The notes beneath the pieces were generated by a model. The model did not search any database, was not told where the DNA came from, and worked only from the letters and a program-made list of their open reading frames with translations. A DNA stretch of 64,000 nt from Gracilibacillus dipsosauri. Lineage in GTDB: Bacteria > Bacillota > Bacilli > Bacillales > Amphibacillaceae. Positions 16,703 through 25,427 of this stretch are shown here, one piece after another. The stretch covers positions 192,383 through 256,382 of the forward strand of contig NZ_QGTD01000018.1 of assembly GCF_003176895.1 (NCBI RefSeq), read 5' to 3'. A program made the position numbers and the translations under genes. How positions within the stretch are numbered: the stretch's first letter is position 1; the number at the start of each line of letters is the position of its first letter.

Positions 16703-16756
16703 AATAACTCTCCTTTAATTGTCATTTTGTGTGAAATCAACACATGCACCATAAAC

Positions 16757-16770
16757 TGTAAGCGCTTAGA
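16757..16770 (+). promoter_or_regulatory. cre-like CcpA box
   Basis: TGTAAGCGCTTAGA matches the cre consensus TGNAARCGNWWWCA at 13 of 14 positions. It lies roughly 25-37 bases downstream of the inferred importer start point, where CcpA would block elongation. Confidence 0.6.
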
Positions 16771-16784
16771 TATGATGTTATACC
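16769..16784 (-). promoter_or_regulatory. Candidate operator shared with regulator promoter
   Basis: On the minus strand GGTATAACATCATATC. It matches GATATAACATGATATA at 16991-17006 in all but three positions. Sharing between the two divergent transcripts suggests one of the local GntR-LacI regulators binds both. Confidence 0.4.
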
Positions 16785-16988
16785 TCCTCTTTTCTGAGAA
16801 ACTGTATTCCTTAATAAAATTATGTCAATATATATTGTCATATTCTATTTAATTGAAATTCTTAAGATTTTAATAGGGAATTAAAATTAGTCATTGCCAT
16901 TCTTTTAAGGATATCGTGGAATATTAAACCAAAGACAGAAAAAGTAGTTTAAAGGCAAAGAGGTATGAGATGAAGATTCTTTACATAT

Positions 16989-17008
16989 ATGATATAACAT
17001 GATATAAC
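16989..17008 (+). promoter_or_regulatory. Direct repeat ATGATATAAC x2, candidate operator
   Basis: ATGATATAAC occurs twice back to back (16989-16998 and 16999-17008), about 40 bases before the regulator start. It contains the same TATAACAT core as the importer-side motif at 16769-16784. An autoregulatory operator is the likely reading. Confidence 0.4.
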
Positions 17009-17048
17009 AACAAGTAAGGTTTTACTGGTAGGAAAGTAGGTGTTTCGG

Positions 17049-18206
17049 TTGTCGAAGCCATTGTATAAGGTTTTGTATGAAAATATTAAAAAAGATATTG
17101 TTTCAGGAGTTTACAAAGAAGGGGATCGAGTGCCGTCAGAGAAGGAATTATCACAGCAATATGGTGTTAGTCGCATTACAACTAAAAAAGCACTTGAATT
17201 ATTAGCTGGAGATGATTTGATTACAAGACAGCCTGGTAGAGGTTCTTTTGTCAAACGGGCTTCAGGATTTAATCATAAAATGAAGGTGAATAACCAAAAA
17301 GGTGAACAGACTGCTTTACTGTTCGGTTTAGTGATAACCGATTTTGATGATAGCTATGGTACCGAATTAATTTCGTCACTGGAGAAATGCTCAACAAAGC
17401 ATTCGAGTTTTTTAATCCTTAGAAGGTCCTTCGGAAAACCAGAATTGGAAGAAAGAGCAATCAAAGAATTAGTGGAATTAGGAGTCGATGGACTTATTGT
17501 TTTCCCATCTCAAGCTGAGTATTTTAGTGAGGAAATATTAAAATTAGTAATTAAAAAATTTCCACTTGTTCTGGTTGATCGCCATTTGAAAGGTATTTCC
17601 ACTGCATCCGTTAGTACTGACAATGTTGCAGCAGCAAAAAAAGGGACTGAGCACCTTTTGGAACTGGGGCATAAGCATATAGCTCTCCTCACTCCACCGC
17701 CAACAGATACAACAGCATTAGAGGATCGAATTGAGGGTTTTGTCCAGGCACATGCGGAGAAAGGGGTTATGGTTGACCGTAACTTATGGTTGAATAATAT
17801 AACTTCCACACTGCCCAATGCATTTAGACCGCCTAATTTTACTCAAGATATTAAAAAGATAAAAGACCATTTGGTGAAATTTCCTTATATTACAGCCTTA
17901 TTTGCGGCAGAATATTATATTGCTCTGATGGCAAAGAAAGCGGTAAAGGAATTAGGAATGAGAGTACCTGAGGACATTTCTATTATTTGTTTTGATAGTC
18001 CTCCGCGTCGAATAGGGGATTTTCATTTAACTTATTTATCTCAGGACCAGGAAAAAATGGGCCAAAAAGTATTTGATCTTTTATTGAAGCTGAAAAGTAA
18101 AGAGGAGCAAGAAGAAACTCCAAAGCGTTTGTTACTGGATGCCAGTCTGGTAGTTGGAGATTCTACAGCAGAGGTTTCATCGAAAAAGCAGAATAAGCTA
18201 TCATGA
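17049..18206 (+). CDS. GntR-LacI hybrid transcriptional regulator (second copy)
   Basis: A 385-residue regulator with an N-terminal GntR winged helix (NIKKDIVSGVYKEGDRVPSE, then LSQQYGVSRITTKKALELL) and a LacI-type sensor from residue about 95 (VDGLIVFPSQ, PLVLVDRHLKG, VSTDNVAAA, ISIICFDSP). I prefer the TTG at 17049, which gives an N-terminus matching the paralogue at 12158-13258 and sits eight bases after AGTAGG. A GTG at 17040 is the alternative. The gene is divergent from one mannan importer and 150 bases upstream of the GH125 operon, so it is well placed to control both. The inducer is presumably an alpha-mannoside. Confidence 0.83.
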   Translation: MSKPLYKVLYENIKKDIVSGVYKEGDRVPSEKELSQQYGVSRITTKKALELLAGDDLITRQPGRGSFVKRASGFNHKMKVNNQKGEQTALLFGLVITDFDDSYGTELISSLEKCSTKHSSFLILRRSFGKPELEERAIKELVELGVDGLIVFPSQAEYFSEEILKLVIKKFPLVLVDRHLKGISTASVSTDNVAAAKKGTEHLLELGHKHIALLTPPPTDTTALEDRIEGFVQAHAEKGVMVDRNLWLNNITSTLPNAFRPPNFTQDIKKIKDHLVKFPYITALFAAEYYIALMAKKAVKELGMRVPEDISIICFDSPPRRIGDFHLTYLSQDQEKMGQKVFDLLLKLKSKEEQEETPKRLLLDASLVVGDSTAEVSSKKQNKLS

Positions 18207-18298
18207 AAGGTAACAGATAGGAGCTACCCTTAATTAATAGGTGGCTCTATTTTTTTATTTTTCTTCAAATGATATATACATGTAATATTAAATTTCTA

Positions 18299-18328
18299 TT
18301 GACATATCATTAGTATATCAATTATATT
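18299..18328 (+). promoter_or_regulatory. Sigma-A promoter of the GH125-GH76 operon
   Basis: TTGACA at 18299-18304 with TATATT at 18323-18328 (18-base spacer; TTATAT at 17 is equivalent). An imperfect dyad TTGACATA / TATATCAA spans the spacer and may be an operator. A perfect cre box follows at once. Confidence 0.7.
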
Positions 18329-18330
18329 AT

Positions 18331-18348
18331 TTGTAAGCGCTTTTACAA
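18331..18348 (+). promoter_or_regulatory. cre box (CcpA operator)
   Basis: TTGTAAGCGCTTTTACAA is a nearly perfect palindromic cre covering the inferred transcription start. It predicts glucose repression of the GH125, importer, YesL and GH76 genes through CcpA. Confidence 0.8.
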
Positions 18349-18358
18349 AGGGAGGGGG

Positions 18359-19669
18359 GTGAATGAAAGGATGAATCAATCTCAAATAACCATTCCAGAA
18401 TCCATGATTAAGAAGATGGATCAAGTAAGAGCATATTTTAGAAATCGCCCTAAGCTAGGAGAGATATTTTGCAACTGTTTTAAAAATACTTTATTAACAA
18501 CGGTCGAACAGCTTGAAGACAATTCTGTTTTTATTATCACTGGAGATATACCTGCAATGTGGCTAAGAGATTCTACCGCACAAATCAAACCGTATTTAAC
18601 GCTTGCCAAAAAGGATCCACTGCTCGCCTCTATCATCGAGGGAGTGATTAGAAGGCAGATTGATTATATTAATCTTGATCCTTATGCGAATGCATTCAAT
18701 AAAGAAGCTTCAGGCGCTGGGCAACACAGTGATATAACTGATATGTCAGATTGGGTCTGGGAACGGAAATATGAAATTGATTCACTATGCTACCCTATCC
18801 AGTTATCCTATTTATTTTGGAAAGAAACTGGTAGTGTTTATCACTTTGATAAGAGCTTTCTTGAAGCAATGCAAAAAATTATCAATGTATGGCAAACAGA
18901 ACAGTATCACGAGGAAAAATCTTCTTATCGCTTTCAACGACCAGACTGTCCCCCATCGGATACTCTAATTAGAGAAGGTCTTGGACATCCAGTTCAATAT
19001 ACGGGAATGACCTGGTCTGGATTTCGTCCAAGTGATGATGCATGTATTTATGGATATTTAATACCTTCTAATATGTTCGCAAGTGTGGTTCTAGGATATA
19101 TGGAAGAGATTCTGAGTAAAGTCTATCATGAGCACCAATTAATCGAACGTGTCCATAAACTTAAGCAAGAAATACAAGCTGGGATAGAAAAATATGGGAT
19201 CGTAGAACATCCAGTATATGGAACGATATATGCATACGAAACGGATGGGTATGGCAATTATAATCTAATGGATGATGCAAATGTCCCAAGTTTATTGTCC
19301 ATCCCTTATCTGGGCTATGGCAATAGAGAAGACGAAATTTACCAAAATACGAGGGCCTTTATTTTAAGTGAAGATAATCCTTACTATTACCACGGGAAAT
19401 ATGCCAAAGGAATCGGCAGTCCGCATACACCCGACCAATATGTTTGGCATATAGCACTAGCTATACAAGGTCTTACTGCTAAATCTATGGAAGAAAAAAA
19501 TGAAATCTTGACACTCTTTGAAAATACGGATGCTAATACTGGCTATATGCATGAAGGCTTCCATGCAGATGATCCAACAAAGTTTACGCGCAAGTGGTTT
19601 TCATGGGCGAATTCCATGTACTGTGAATTTATATTGGACTATATTGAAAAATCTCTAAAAAATGATTGA
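18359..19669 (+). CDS. GH125 exo-alpha-1,6-mannosidase
   Basis: Cytoplasmic inverting glycosidase that removes terminal alpha-1,6-linked mannose. The family hallmark TGDIPAMWLRDS is at residues 61-72. WSGFRPSDDAC around residues 219-229 carries the candidate general acid aspartate, and Glu399 in MHEGFHADDP is the expected general base by analogy with Clostridium perfringens GH125. There is no signal peptide, so the substrate is an imported oligosaccharide. The GTG at 18359 lies right after GGGAGGGGG; an ATG at 18371 is an alternative start. It is the first gene of a unit that runs into an ABC importer and ends with a secreted GH76 mannanase, which would supply alpha-1,6-manno-oligosaccharides. 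A second GH125 lies at 45439-46749. Confidence 0.92.
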   Translation: MNERMNQSQITIPESMIKKMDQVRAYFRNRPKLGEIFCNCFKNTLLTTVEQLEDNSVFIITGDIPAMWLRDSTAQIKPYLTLAKKDPLLASIIEGVIRRQIDYINLDPYANAFNKEASGAGQHSDITDMSDWVWERKYEIDSLCYPIQLSYLFWKETGSVYHFDKSFLEAMQKIINVWQTEQYHEEKSSYRFQRPDCPPSDTLIREGLGHPVQYTGMTWSGFRPSDDACIYGYLIPSNMFASVVLGYMEEILSKVYHEHQLIERVHKLKQEIQAGIEKYGIVEHPVYGTIYAYETDGYGNYNLMDDANVPSLLSIPYLGYGNREDEIYQNTRAFILSEDNPYYYHGKYAKGIGSPHTPDQYVWHIALAIQGLTAKSMEEKNEILTLFENTDANTGYMHEGFHADDPTKFTRKWFSWANSMYCEFILDYIEKSLKND

Positions 19670-19688
19670 TTAAAAAAGAGGTGCTGAG

Positions 19689-20978
19689 ATGAATAAGAGC
19701 CGTTTTATTTGTATGTTGCTGTTAGGTTTGCTGATCATTCTAGTAATGGTGGGATGTAGTAGTGATAACGATGCGAGCTCTGATGGAAATAGTGGTTCAG
19801 ATGAAGAAGTAAAGCTTACCTTTTGGGGAGATTGGACAGGGGATGGTGAAGAACAAATCAATCACATGGTGGAAATGTTTAACGAATCACAAGATCGCAT
19901 CGAAGTAGAGTACGTTATTCAGGAGGATTTAATCACTAAATTTATGACAGGTATCACTTCAGGTCAAGTTCCTGACGTCATGATCTGGGATCGATGGAGA
20001 ACAGCTCTTTATGCACCAAAGGGTGTACTACATCCAATTAATGATTTTATGGACGAAGACAGTGTTTCAGATGGTGACTTTTACAACGAAGCTTTAAAGG
20101 AACTGAGTTATGGTGATAAGTTATATGGCCTTCCCCTTACAGTTGATGCAAGAGCACTTTTCTATAATAAAGATCATTTTGAAGAGGCTGGTTTAGAGCC
20201 TCCTACCAATTGGGATGAATTACGGGAAGTTGCAAAAAAGTTAACGATAAAAGATGGAAATGATCTTGAACGGGCAGGTTTTTCTTTAATGGATTTAGGC
20301 TTGTTCAGTATGTGGTTACAACAAGCGGGCGGACAGATGATGACAGAAGATTTATCAGCTACTGCCTACAATAGTGAAGATGGTCTAGAAGTATTAAATT
20401 TTTGGAATCAATTAATCTATGAAGATGGAGTATATAAGCCAGGATTTGATAAAGGGCTAGAAGGTGCACAGCACCCATTTATTACAGGAAAAGTTTCGAT
20501 GCATTATACCGGGCCGTGGGATGTGCAAACTTACAATCAATATTCTGATCAATTAAATTACGGGGTTGTTCCACCACCTGCTGGACCGGATGGCGACAAA
20601 GGTGCGGTAATGGGTGGTTACGGTCTAGCGATAACGGAAGCCTCAGAGAAGAAAGAGGCTGCATGGGAGTTTATCAAATGGTGGTTAGCAGATCCTGAGA
20701 TTGCGTTAGAATGGGGAAAAACAAGTTTGAACCTCCCTGGTAATAAAGTTGCGCTGGAAGACCCGTTTTTCCAAGACGATCCGTTCTGGAAGCCATTTGT
20801 TGATACGTTAGAATTTGCAACGATTCGTCCTCAGCACCCCGGTTATCCTGTTGCAGAGGTGGATGCCTTAATTCCGAATTTAGAGAAATTCGTTTTAAAG
20901 GAGCAATCCGCAGAAGAAACTTTGGAAAAAGCCCAAGAAGCGGGAGATAGGATGCTAGAAGAAAATGAAGCTGAATAA
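19689..20978 (+). CDS. Extracellular sugar-binding lipoprotein (ABC importer)
   Basis: Lipid-anchored solute-binding protein of 429 residues with lipobox VMVGC (Cys23), an S/D/G-rich linker, and a CUT1 sugar-binding fold (KLTFWGDWTGDGEEQI, DVMIWDRWRTALYAPKG, YGLPLTVDARALFYNKDHF, GGYGLAITEAS). The ATG follows AGAGGTG. It lies 19 bases after GH125, and the next permease gene overlaps its 3' end by 14 bases, so all are cotranscribed. The context suggests binding of alpha-1,6-manno-oligosaccharides released by the GH76 enzyme of the same operon. Confidence 0.87.
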   Translation: MNKSRFICMLLLGLLIILVMVGCSSDNDASSDGNSGSDEEVKLTFWGDWTGDGEEQINHMVEMFNESQDRIEVEYVIQEDLITKFMTGITSGQVPDVMIWDRWRTALYAPKGVLHPINDFMDEDSVSDGDFYNEALKELSYGDKLYGLPLTVDARALFYNKDHFEEAGLEPPTNWDELREVAKKLTIKDGNDLERAGFSLMDLGLFSMWLQQAGGQMMTEDLSATAYNSEDGLEVLNFWNQLIYEDGVYKPGFDKGLEGAQHPFITGKVSMHYTGPWDVQTYNQYSDQLNYGVVPPPAGPDGDKGAVMGGYGLAITEASEKKEAAWEFIKWWLADPEIALEWGKTSLNLPGNKVALEDPFFQDDPFWKPFVDTLEFATIRPQHPGYPVAEVDALIPNLEKFVLKEQSAEETLEKAQEAGDRMLEENEAE

Positions 20979-21900
20979 GCAATATAGAGTCCATGAAAAT
21001 GTACTCTCCATTGACTCTATTCCTAGAAAAAGCTCCTTTAACCGCTATCAGTCTCGAGCTGCGTATATTCTAATTGCTCCTGCTTTGATCCTTTTTATCA
21101 TTTTTATGGTGATACCAATCGGGATGGCGATAGTTCTAAGCTTTATGGAATACGATATTATCAGTCAAATGAATTGGGTAGGCATTGAAAATTTTAAAAG
21201 ATTAATAGATGACAGTATTCTTTGGCAGACATTTCGTAATGTCGGTCTACTAGCTTTTTTTTATGTACCGTTGATGGTTATTATTTCTTTATTGTTAGCG
21301 GTTTTAGTAACACAGCCCTATCGTGGAGTGACTTTTTTCAGACTTGCCTTCTATATGCCGACTGTAACTTCTGCTGTTGCAGCATCGATCGTTTGGTTGT
21401 GGCTCTTGAATTCTGAGTTTGGTTTAATTAATCAAATTCTAAGTTATGTCGGTATTTCGGGACCAGCATGGCTATCTGAGTCAGGACCGGCAATGGCATC
21501 CGTTATAGGGGTAACTCTCTGGCTAGGGGTAGGTGGAAACATGATTATTTATATGGCTGGGATTAAAGGAATCCCTGCACAGCTGTATGAAGCGGCCAAA
21601 ATTGATGGTGCATCAGCATTTAAGCAATTGATTTATATCACTATCCCCATGTTGAGGCCAACGACATTGCTGATAAGTACGATGACGATTATCGGTGCTT
21701 TACAAATATTTGATCAGGCATATGTATTAACTCAAGGTGGGCCGGCAAATTCAACCAAGACAATTGTTTATCACATATATACCACTGGATTTGAGCAATT
21801 GCAGATGGGTTATGCTTCGGCTCAGGCGCTAGTACTTACATTGGCAATATTAATCTTTACTGCTATTAACTTTAAAATTAATCAAAGTAATGATTTCTAG
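20965..21900 (+). CDS. Carbohydrate ABC transporter permease (MalF-like)
   Basis: Permease of 311 residues with six membrane segments after a hydrophilic N-terminus of about 30 residues. The EAA loop is LYEAAKIDGASAFKQLIYI, and the periplasmic stretch VLTQGGPANSTKTIVYHIY is typical of CUT1 MalF-like subunits. It overlaps the binding-protein gene by 14 bases, indicating translational coupling. No ATPase gene is present in the operon; a multi-user MsmX-like ATPase is assumed. Confidence 0.87.
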   Translation: MKLNKQYRVHENVLSIDSIPRKSSFNRYQSRAAYILIAPALILFIIFMVIPIGMAIVLSFMEYDIISQMNWVGIENFKRLIDDSILWQTFRNVGLLAFFYVPLMVIISLLLAVLVTQPYRGVTFFRLAFYMPTVTSAVAASIVWLWLLNSEFGLINQILSYVGISGPAWLSESGPAMASVIGVTLWLGVGGNMIIYMAGIKGIPAQLYEAAKIDGASAFKQLIYITIPMLRPTTLLISTMTIIGALQIFDQAYVLTQGGPANSTKTIVYHIYTTGFEQLQMGYASAQALVLTLAILIFTAINFKINQSNDF

Positions 21901-21915
21901 AAGGAGGGGAAAGAA

Positions 21916-22785
21916 TTGAGAAGAAGAGAAAATATTAAGAAGCTACTGTTTTATATCCTAGGTTCAGCCATTACCGTCATTATGGTAATGCCATTTATTT
22001 GGAGCTTATTAACATCCATTAAACCCAATGATGAAATATTCCGCATTCCTTTGCAGTGGCTCCCTTCGATCATCACCTTTGATCATTATATCGAAGCATT
22101 CGAAGCAGTTCCATTTGGGCGTTATCTGATTAATTCCCTTTATCTTGCTGTCATGGGGGTGTTTTTTAATCTATTATTTGGTTCGATGAGTGGCTATGCT
22201 TTTGCAAAGTTAAAATTTAAAGGGAGAAAGGTAATATTTGCTATTCTGCTCGCAGCAATGATGATACCAGGAGTTGTTGTGATGATCCCACAGTATATCG
22301 TATTAAATCACATACCCTTAATGGGTGGAAACAATATTCTTGGTCAAGGTGGACACGGCTTATTAAATAACTTTTGGGCGGTTATCCTCCCAGGTGCAGC
22401 GGGTTCATTTGCCGTCTTTTTTATGAGGCAGTTTTTTAAAACATTGCCAGATGAATATATGGAGTCTGCTAGAATTGATGGTTGCAGTGAATTCAGGATC
22501 TACTGGAATCTATATCTACCGTTAACAAAGCCAGCTCTTGCTACACTTGGAATTTTTACCTTCCAGGCAGGCTGGAATAGTTTCCTTTGGCCTTTAATTG
22601 TTTTAAATGATCGATCGCTTTATACCGTACAAATCGGATTGCAGGCATTTACCTTCGACAAACAAACTGCTTATGGACCTATGATGGCGGCAACTATTGT
22701 GATCATTCTACCAATTATCCTTATTTTCATGTATTTACAAAAATACTTCATTGAAGGTGCAAATTTTTCTGGAATCAAAAGTTAA
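21916..22785 (+). CDS. Carbohydrate ABC transporter permease (MalG-like)
   Basis: Permease of 289 residues with six membrane segments. The EAA loop reads YMESARIDGCSEFRIYWNLYLPL, with cysteine in place of the usual alanine in D-G-A. The start is a TTG at 21916 with AAGGAGGGG upstream. It completes the second mannan importer with its MalF-like partner 15 bases upstream. A YesL-like gene follows closely. Confidence 0.87.
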   Translation: MRRRENIKKLLFYILGSAITVIMVMPFIWSLLTSIKPNDEIFRIPLQWLPSIITFDHYIEAFEAVPFGRYLINSLYLAVMGVFFNLLFGSMSGYAFAKLKFKGRKVIFAILLAAMMIPGVVVMIPQYIVLNHIPLMGGNNILGQGGHGLLNNFWAVILPGAAGSFAVFFMRQFFKTLPDEYMESARIDGCSEFRIYWNLYLPLTKPALATLGIFTFQAGWNSFLWPLIVLNDRSLYTVQIGLQAFTFDKQTAYGPMMAATIVIILPIILIFMYLQKYFIEGANFSGIKS

Positions 22786-22820
22786 GATTAATTCCTCTGT
22801 AATGAAAGTAGGTGTATGTG

Positions 22821-23462
22821 GTGTATAAGTTAATGGAGTGGACTGCTAAAATCTCCTTGATGAATATCATGTGGATTCTACTAACATTGGCTGGGTTTAT
22901 CTTATTCGGTTTTTTCCCTGCGACAGTTGCTTTACTAATGGTTTGTAGAGATTTAACACAGAACAATAACAAGGTTGTATGGTCCTCCTTCCTAACCTAT
23001 TTTGTGGAGAATTTCATAAAAGCTAATGGTTACGGATATTTTGTAACAACGCTCAATGTCTGTTTTATCTCATTAGCCATTCATTCCCTCAATAATTTGT
23101 CTATGGTAATTAGAGTGCCTGTATTGGTAATTGCCGTATTGACATTTATTGTCTCATTATATGTCCTGCCCGTCTTTTCTTACTTTAAAGGAACTTTTAT
23201 TAACCATTTAAAGCTTTCCGTATTTATTGCTTTAGGGCATCCGGTAGTATCATTTGTTCTATTTTCCTTATTTGTCTTAAATTTCAGTGTTATTTTTTAT
23301 TCCAACATTCTCATCGTTTTTCCCGCTTTATTCTTATTTTTTATGGTTAGTGTTTCAGCTTATTTGACCATGATCGTTTTAAAGCCGGTGTTTAATAAAT
23401 TTAGTTATTCCAAAGATAAGAGCATATTTCCAGTTAAAAAGGTGTCGGGTAGTAATGGTTAA
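22821..23462 (+). CDS. YesL-like membrane protein (DUF624)
   Basis: A 213-residue protein with about six hydrophobic segments. The N-terminal motif MEWTAKISLMNIMWILLTLAGFILFGFFPAT (given here by its ends: M-E-W and F-F-P-A-T) is the DUF624/YesL hallmark, with the conserved N-xxW and G-xx-P-A-T. Such genes accompany sugar ABC importers and secreted polysaccharide-degrading enzymes throughout Bacillaceae, but their role is unknown. I choose the GTG at 22821, six bases after AGTAGGTG; GTG codons at 22812 and 22818 are alternatives. A homologue sits at 35545-36204 beside the other transporter and regulator set. Confidence 0.8.
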   Translation: MYKLMEWTAKISLMNIMWILLTLAGFILFGFFPATVALLMVCRDLTQNNNKVVWSSFLTYFVENFIKANGYGYFVTTLNVCFISLAIHSLNNLSMVIRVPVLVIAVLTFIVSLYVLPVFSYFKGTFINHLKLSVFIALGHPVVSFVLFSLFVLNFSVIFYSNILIVFPALFLFFMVSVSAYLTMIVLKPVFNKFSYSKDKSIFPVKKVSGSNG

Positions 23463-23510
23463 TACATTATCTAAAGCTTTAAGAATAAACGATAAAAGGG
23501 AGTGTTAGTC

Positions 23511-25313
23511 TTGTTTTTGAAGTCAAATCAATTGATTGTTGCCACGATCTTAGTACCTCTAAGTACATTGTTTTTAGTAAATATTTCTAATCCTTTGGAG
23601 GTAAAAGCAGCAACGGAATGGAGTGAAGAGTATGATGCAACAGAAGGTAAACTGCATAATGTTGCAGTCGAAAACTCCGAAGCTGGTTACTTTGGCAATG
23701 GATACATTGCGAGTTGGAATGGTAATGGGCAGTTTGTACAACTTGAAGTGAGTGTCCCTAGTGCAGGTGCTTACACTTTCGTATTTAACTATTCAGCTGC
23801 TGCAGGATCAGCTACCCGCTACTTATCTGTTAATAGTGAGGTTGTGATCGAAGAGGTGCGTTTCTCTGGAACAGGTAGCTGGGGGGACTGGCAAACAACT
23901 TATGTAAAGGATGTTTATCTAACCTCGGGGGTGAATACCATTACTCTTGGTTTTGATTCCGCAAAAGGTAGTACCAATTGGCTGAATTACGACAGTTTAA
24001 TTGTAAAAGAACCTAGTGAAAAACAGTCTGTAGAATGGGATTTAAAAGAGGAAGCAGAGCTAGCCCAACAATCACTCGAGGATAACTTTTGGGATAATGA
24101 AACGAGTATGTTTCGCAACCAATATCCAGATGATGAGGAGAATAACCGCTTTCATTATTGGTGGCTGGCACATGGTATAGACACACTAATGGATGGCTAT
24201 GAGCGAACTGGTAATAGTCAATATATTGACAAGGCGACTGCTTTATATGCAGCAGTAAAAGAGAGAAATGGGAGAGATATCCGCAACGATTTTTATGATG
24301 ACATGCTTTGGATGGCTCTTGCTTTACAACGCCTCCATCAATTCACGAATGATCCTGAACATGAACAAGCTGTTTTTACATTGTGGGAGGATATAAAGAC
24401 AGGATGGAGTAATGAATATGGTGGCGGAATTGCCTGGAATAAATCTCAGTTAGACTATAAAAACACACCTTCGAACGCACCTGCAGTAATACTAGCGACT
24501 AGACTTTATCAAAACTACGGAAATGATGAAGATTTACAATGGGCTAAGAAAATTTACAACTGGCTCACTGATACACTAGTGGATCCGACAAATGGATTTG
24601 TTTGGGATGGAATTAACAGAACTGGTGATGGGAAGATCGATAAAGAATGGGAATTCACTTATAACCAAGGAGTTTATATTGGGGCATCTGTAGAGCTCTA
24701 TCAAGTAACAGGTGAGGAAAAGTATTTAAATTCAGCTGTCAGAACTGCCAATACAGCCAAAAATATATTTTCCAATCACAACCATATTATTTACGAAGGA
24801 GGTTCCGGTGATGGTGGACTATTTAAAGGAATCCTTGTCCGCTATGTAACCGATTTAGTCAAGGTTGATCCGTCACAGGAACAGTTAGCACAATGGATAG
24901 TAGATAATGCAAAAAACGTCTGGAAAAAGGTTAAATTAGTTCCTGAAATCTTATTTGGGTCCTCTTGGGAAGGAAAAAATAGATTACCAATTGAGCTAAG
25001 CCAACAACTAAGTGGTGTAATGCTGATGGAGCATGCTGCACAATTAGAACCAATTATTTTAAAACAAACTACCTCGTCATTAGAGGAACATATTGCCAAT
25101 TATCAGGAAAATAATCAGCTTGATAAAGTACTAGCTAAAAAGCTTAGCAATCAAGTAAAGCAAGCGAACGATCACCTTGATAAAGGTCGCCTTAAACAAG
25201 CAGTAAATCACTTAGAATTATTTAAGAAGCATTTAGAAAAAGGGTTAGACAAAGGAGCAATAACGAACAAAGTATATAAAGCAATACAAGAAATCTTAAA
25301 TAAATCCCTTTAA
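23511..25313 (+). CDS. Secreted GH76 endo-alpha-1,6-mannanase with CBM and C-terminal helical domain
   Basis: Extracellular enzyme of 600 residues expected to cut alpha-1,6-mannan backbones, as in yeast mannan or actinobacterial lipomannan. A signal peptide occupies residues 1-34 (cleavage near VKA-ATE). Residues about 36-167 are a CBM35/CBM6-like beta sandwich (GYFGNGYIASWNGNGQFVQL through TNWLNYDSLIV in parts). Residues about 178-505 are the GH76 alpha-toroid, with the catalytic pair Asp263-Asp264 in NDFYDDMLWM. The last 80 residues are a charged helical domain resembling the FIMAH domain, similar to the end of the PL11 lyase in this window. I use the TTG at 23511, eight bases after AAAAGGGAG; a GTG at 23502 is too close to the site. 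Last gene of the mannan operon. Confidence 0.9.
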   Translation: MFLKSNQLIVATILVPLSTLFLVNISNPLEVKAATEWSEEYDATEGKLHNVAVENSEAGYFGNGYIASWNGNGQFVQLEVSVPSAGAYTFVFNYSAAAGSATRYLSVNSEVVIEEVRFSGTGSWGDWQTTYVKDVYLTSGVNTITLGFDSAKGSTNWLNYDSLIVKEPSEKQSVEWDLKEEAELAQQSLEDNFWDNETSMFRNQYPDDEENNRFHYWWLAHGIDTLMDGYERTGNSQYIDKATALYAAVKERNGRDIRNDFYDDMLWMALALQRLHQFTNDPEHEQAVFTLWEDIKTGWSNEYGGGIAWNKSQLDYKNTPSNAPAVILATRLYQNYGNDEDLQWAKKIYNWLTDTLVDPTNGFVWDGINRTGDGKIDKEWEFTYNQGVYIGASVELYQVTGEEKYLNSAVRTANTAKNIFSNHNHIIYEGGSGDGGLFKGILVRYVTDLVKVDPSQEQLAQWIVDNAKNVWKKVKLVPEILFGSSWEGKNRLPIELSQQLSGVMLMEHAAQLEPIILKQTTSSLEEHIANYQENNQLDKVLAKKLSNQVKQANDHLDKGRLKQAVNHLELFKKHLEKGLDKGAITNKVYKAIQEILNKSL

Positions 25314-25367
25314 CATAGAATAAAGTGTTCTTAAGACCTTCATTTGCTAAATGTTAAGTTTCGCTAA

Positions 25368-25388
25368 CCATCAGTGAACAACTGATGG
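25368..25388 (+). other. Hairpin between GH76 and oxidoreductase genes
   Basis: CCATCAGT pairs with ACTGATGG around GAACA. There is no T-run after it, so it is more likely an RNA stability or processing element than a full terminator. Confidence 0.4.
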
Positions 25389-25427
25389 AGATCACCCTAA
25401 AATAAGGATCGTTGAGGAGTGAAAACT

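Larger units (their letters stand above)
16703..17048. promoter_or_regulatory. Divergent control region of the mannan importer and regulator
   Basis: About 340 bases between the binding-protein gene (minus) and the second regulator (plus). On the minus strand TTGACA (16828-16823), a 16-base spacer and TACAGT (16806-16801) make a promoter, and the perfect palindrome CAATATATATTG (16826-16837) overlaps the -35. A cre-like box at 16757-16770 and a motif at 16769-16784 lie in the early transcript of the importer. A related motif occurs at 16991-17008 before the regulator gene. Confidence 0.5.
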
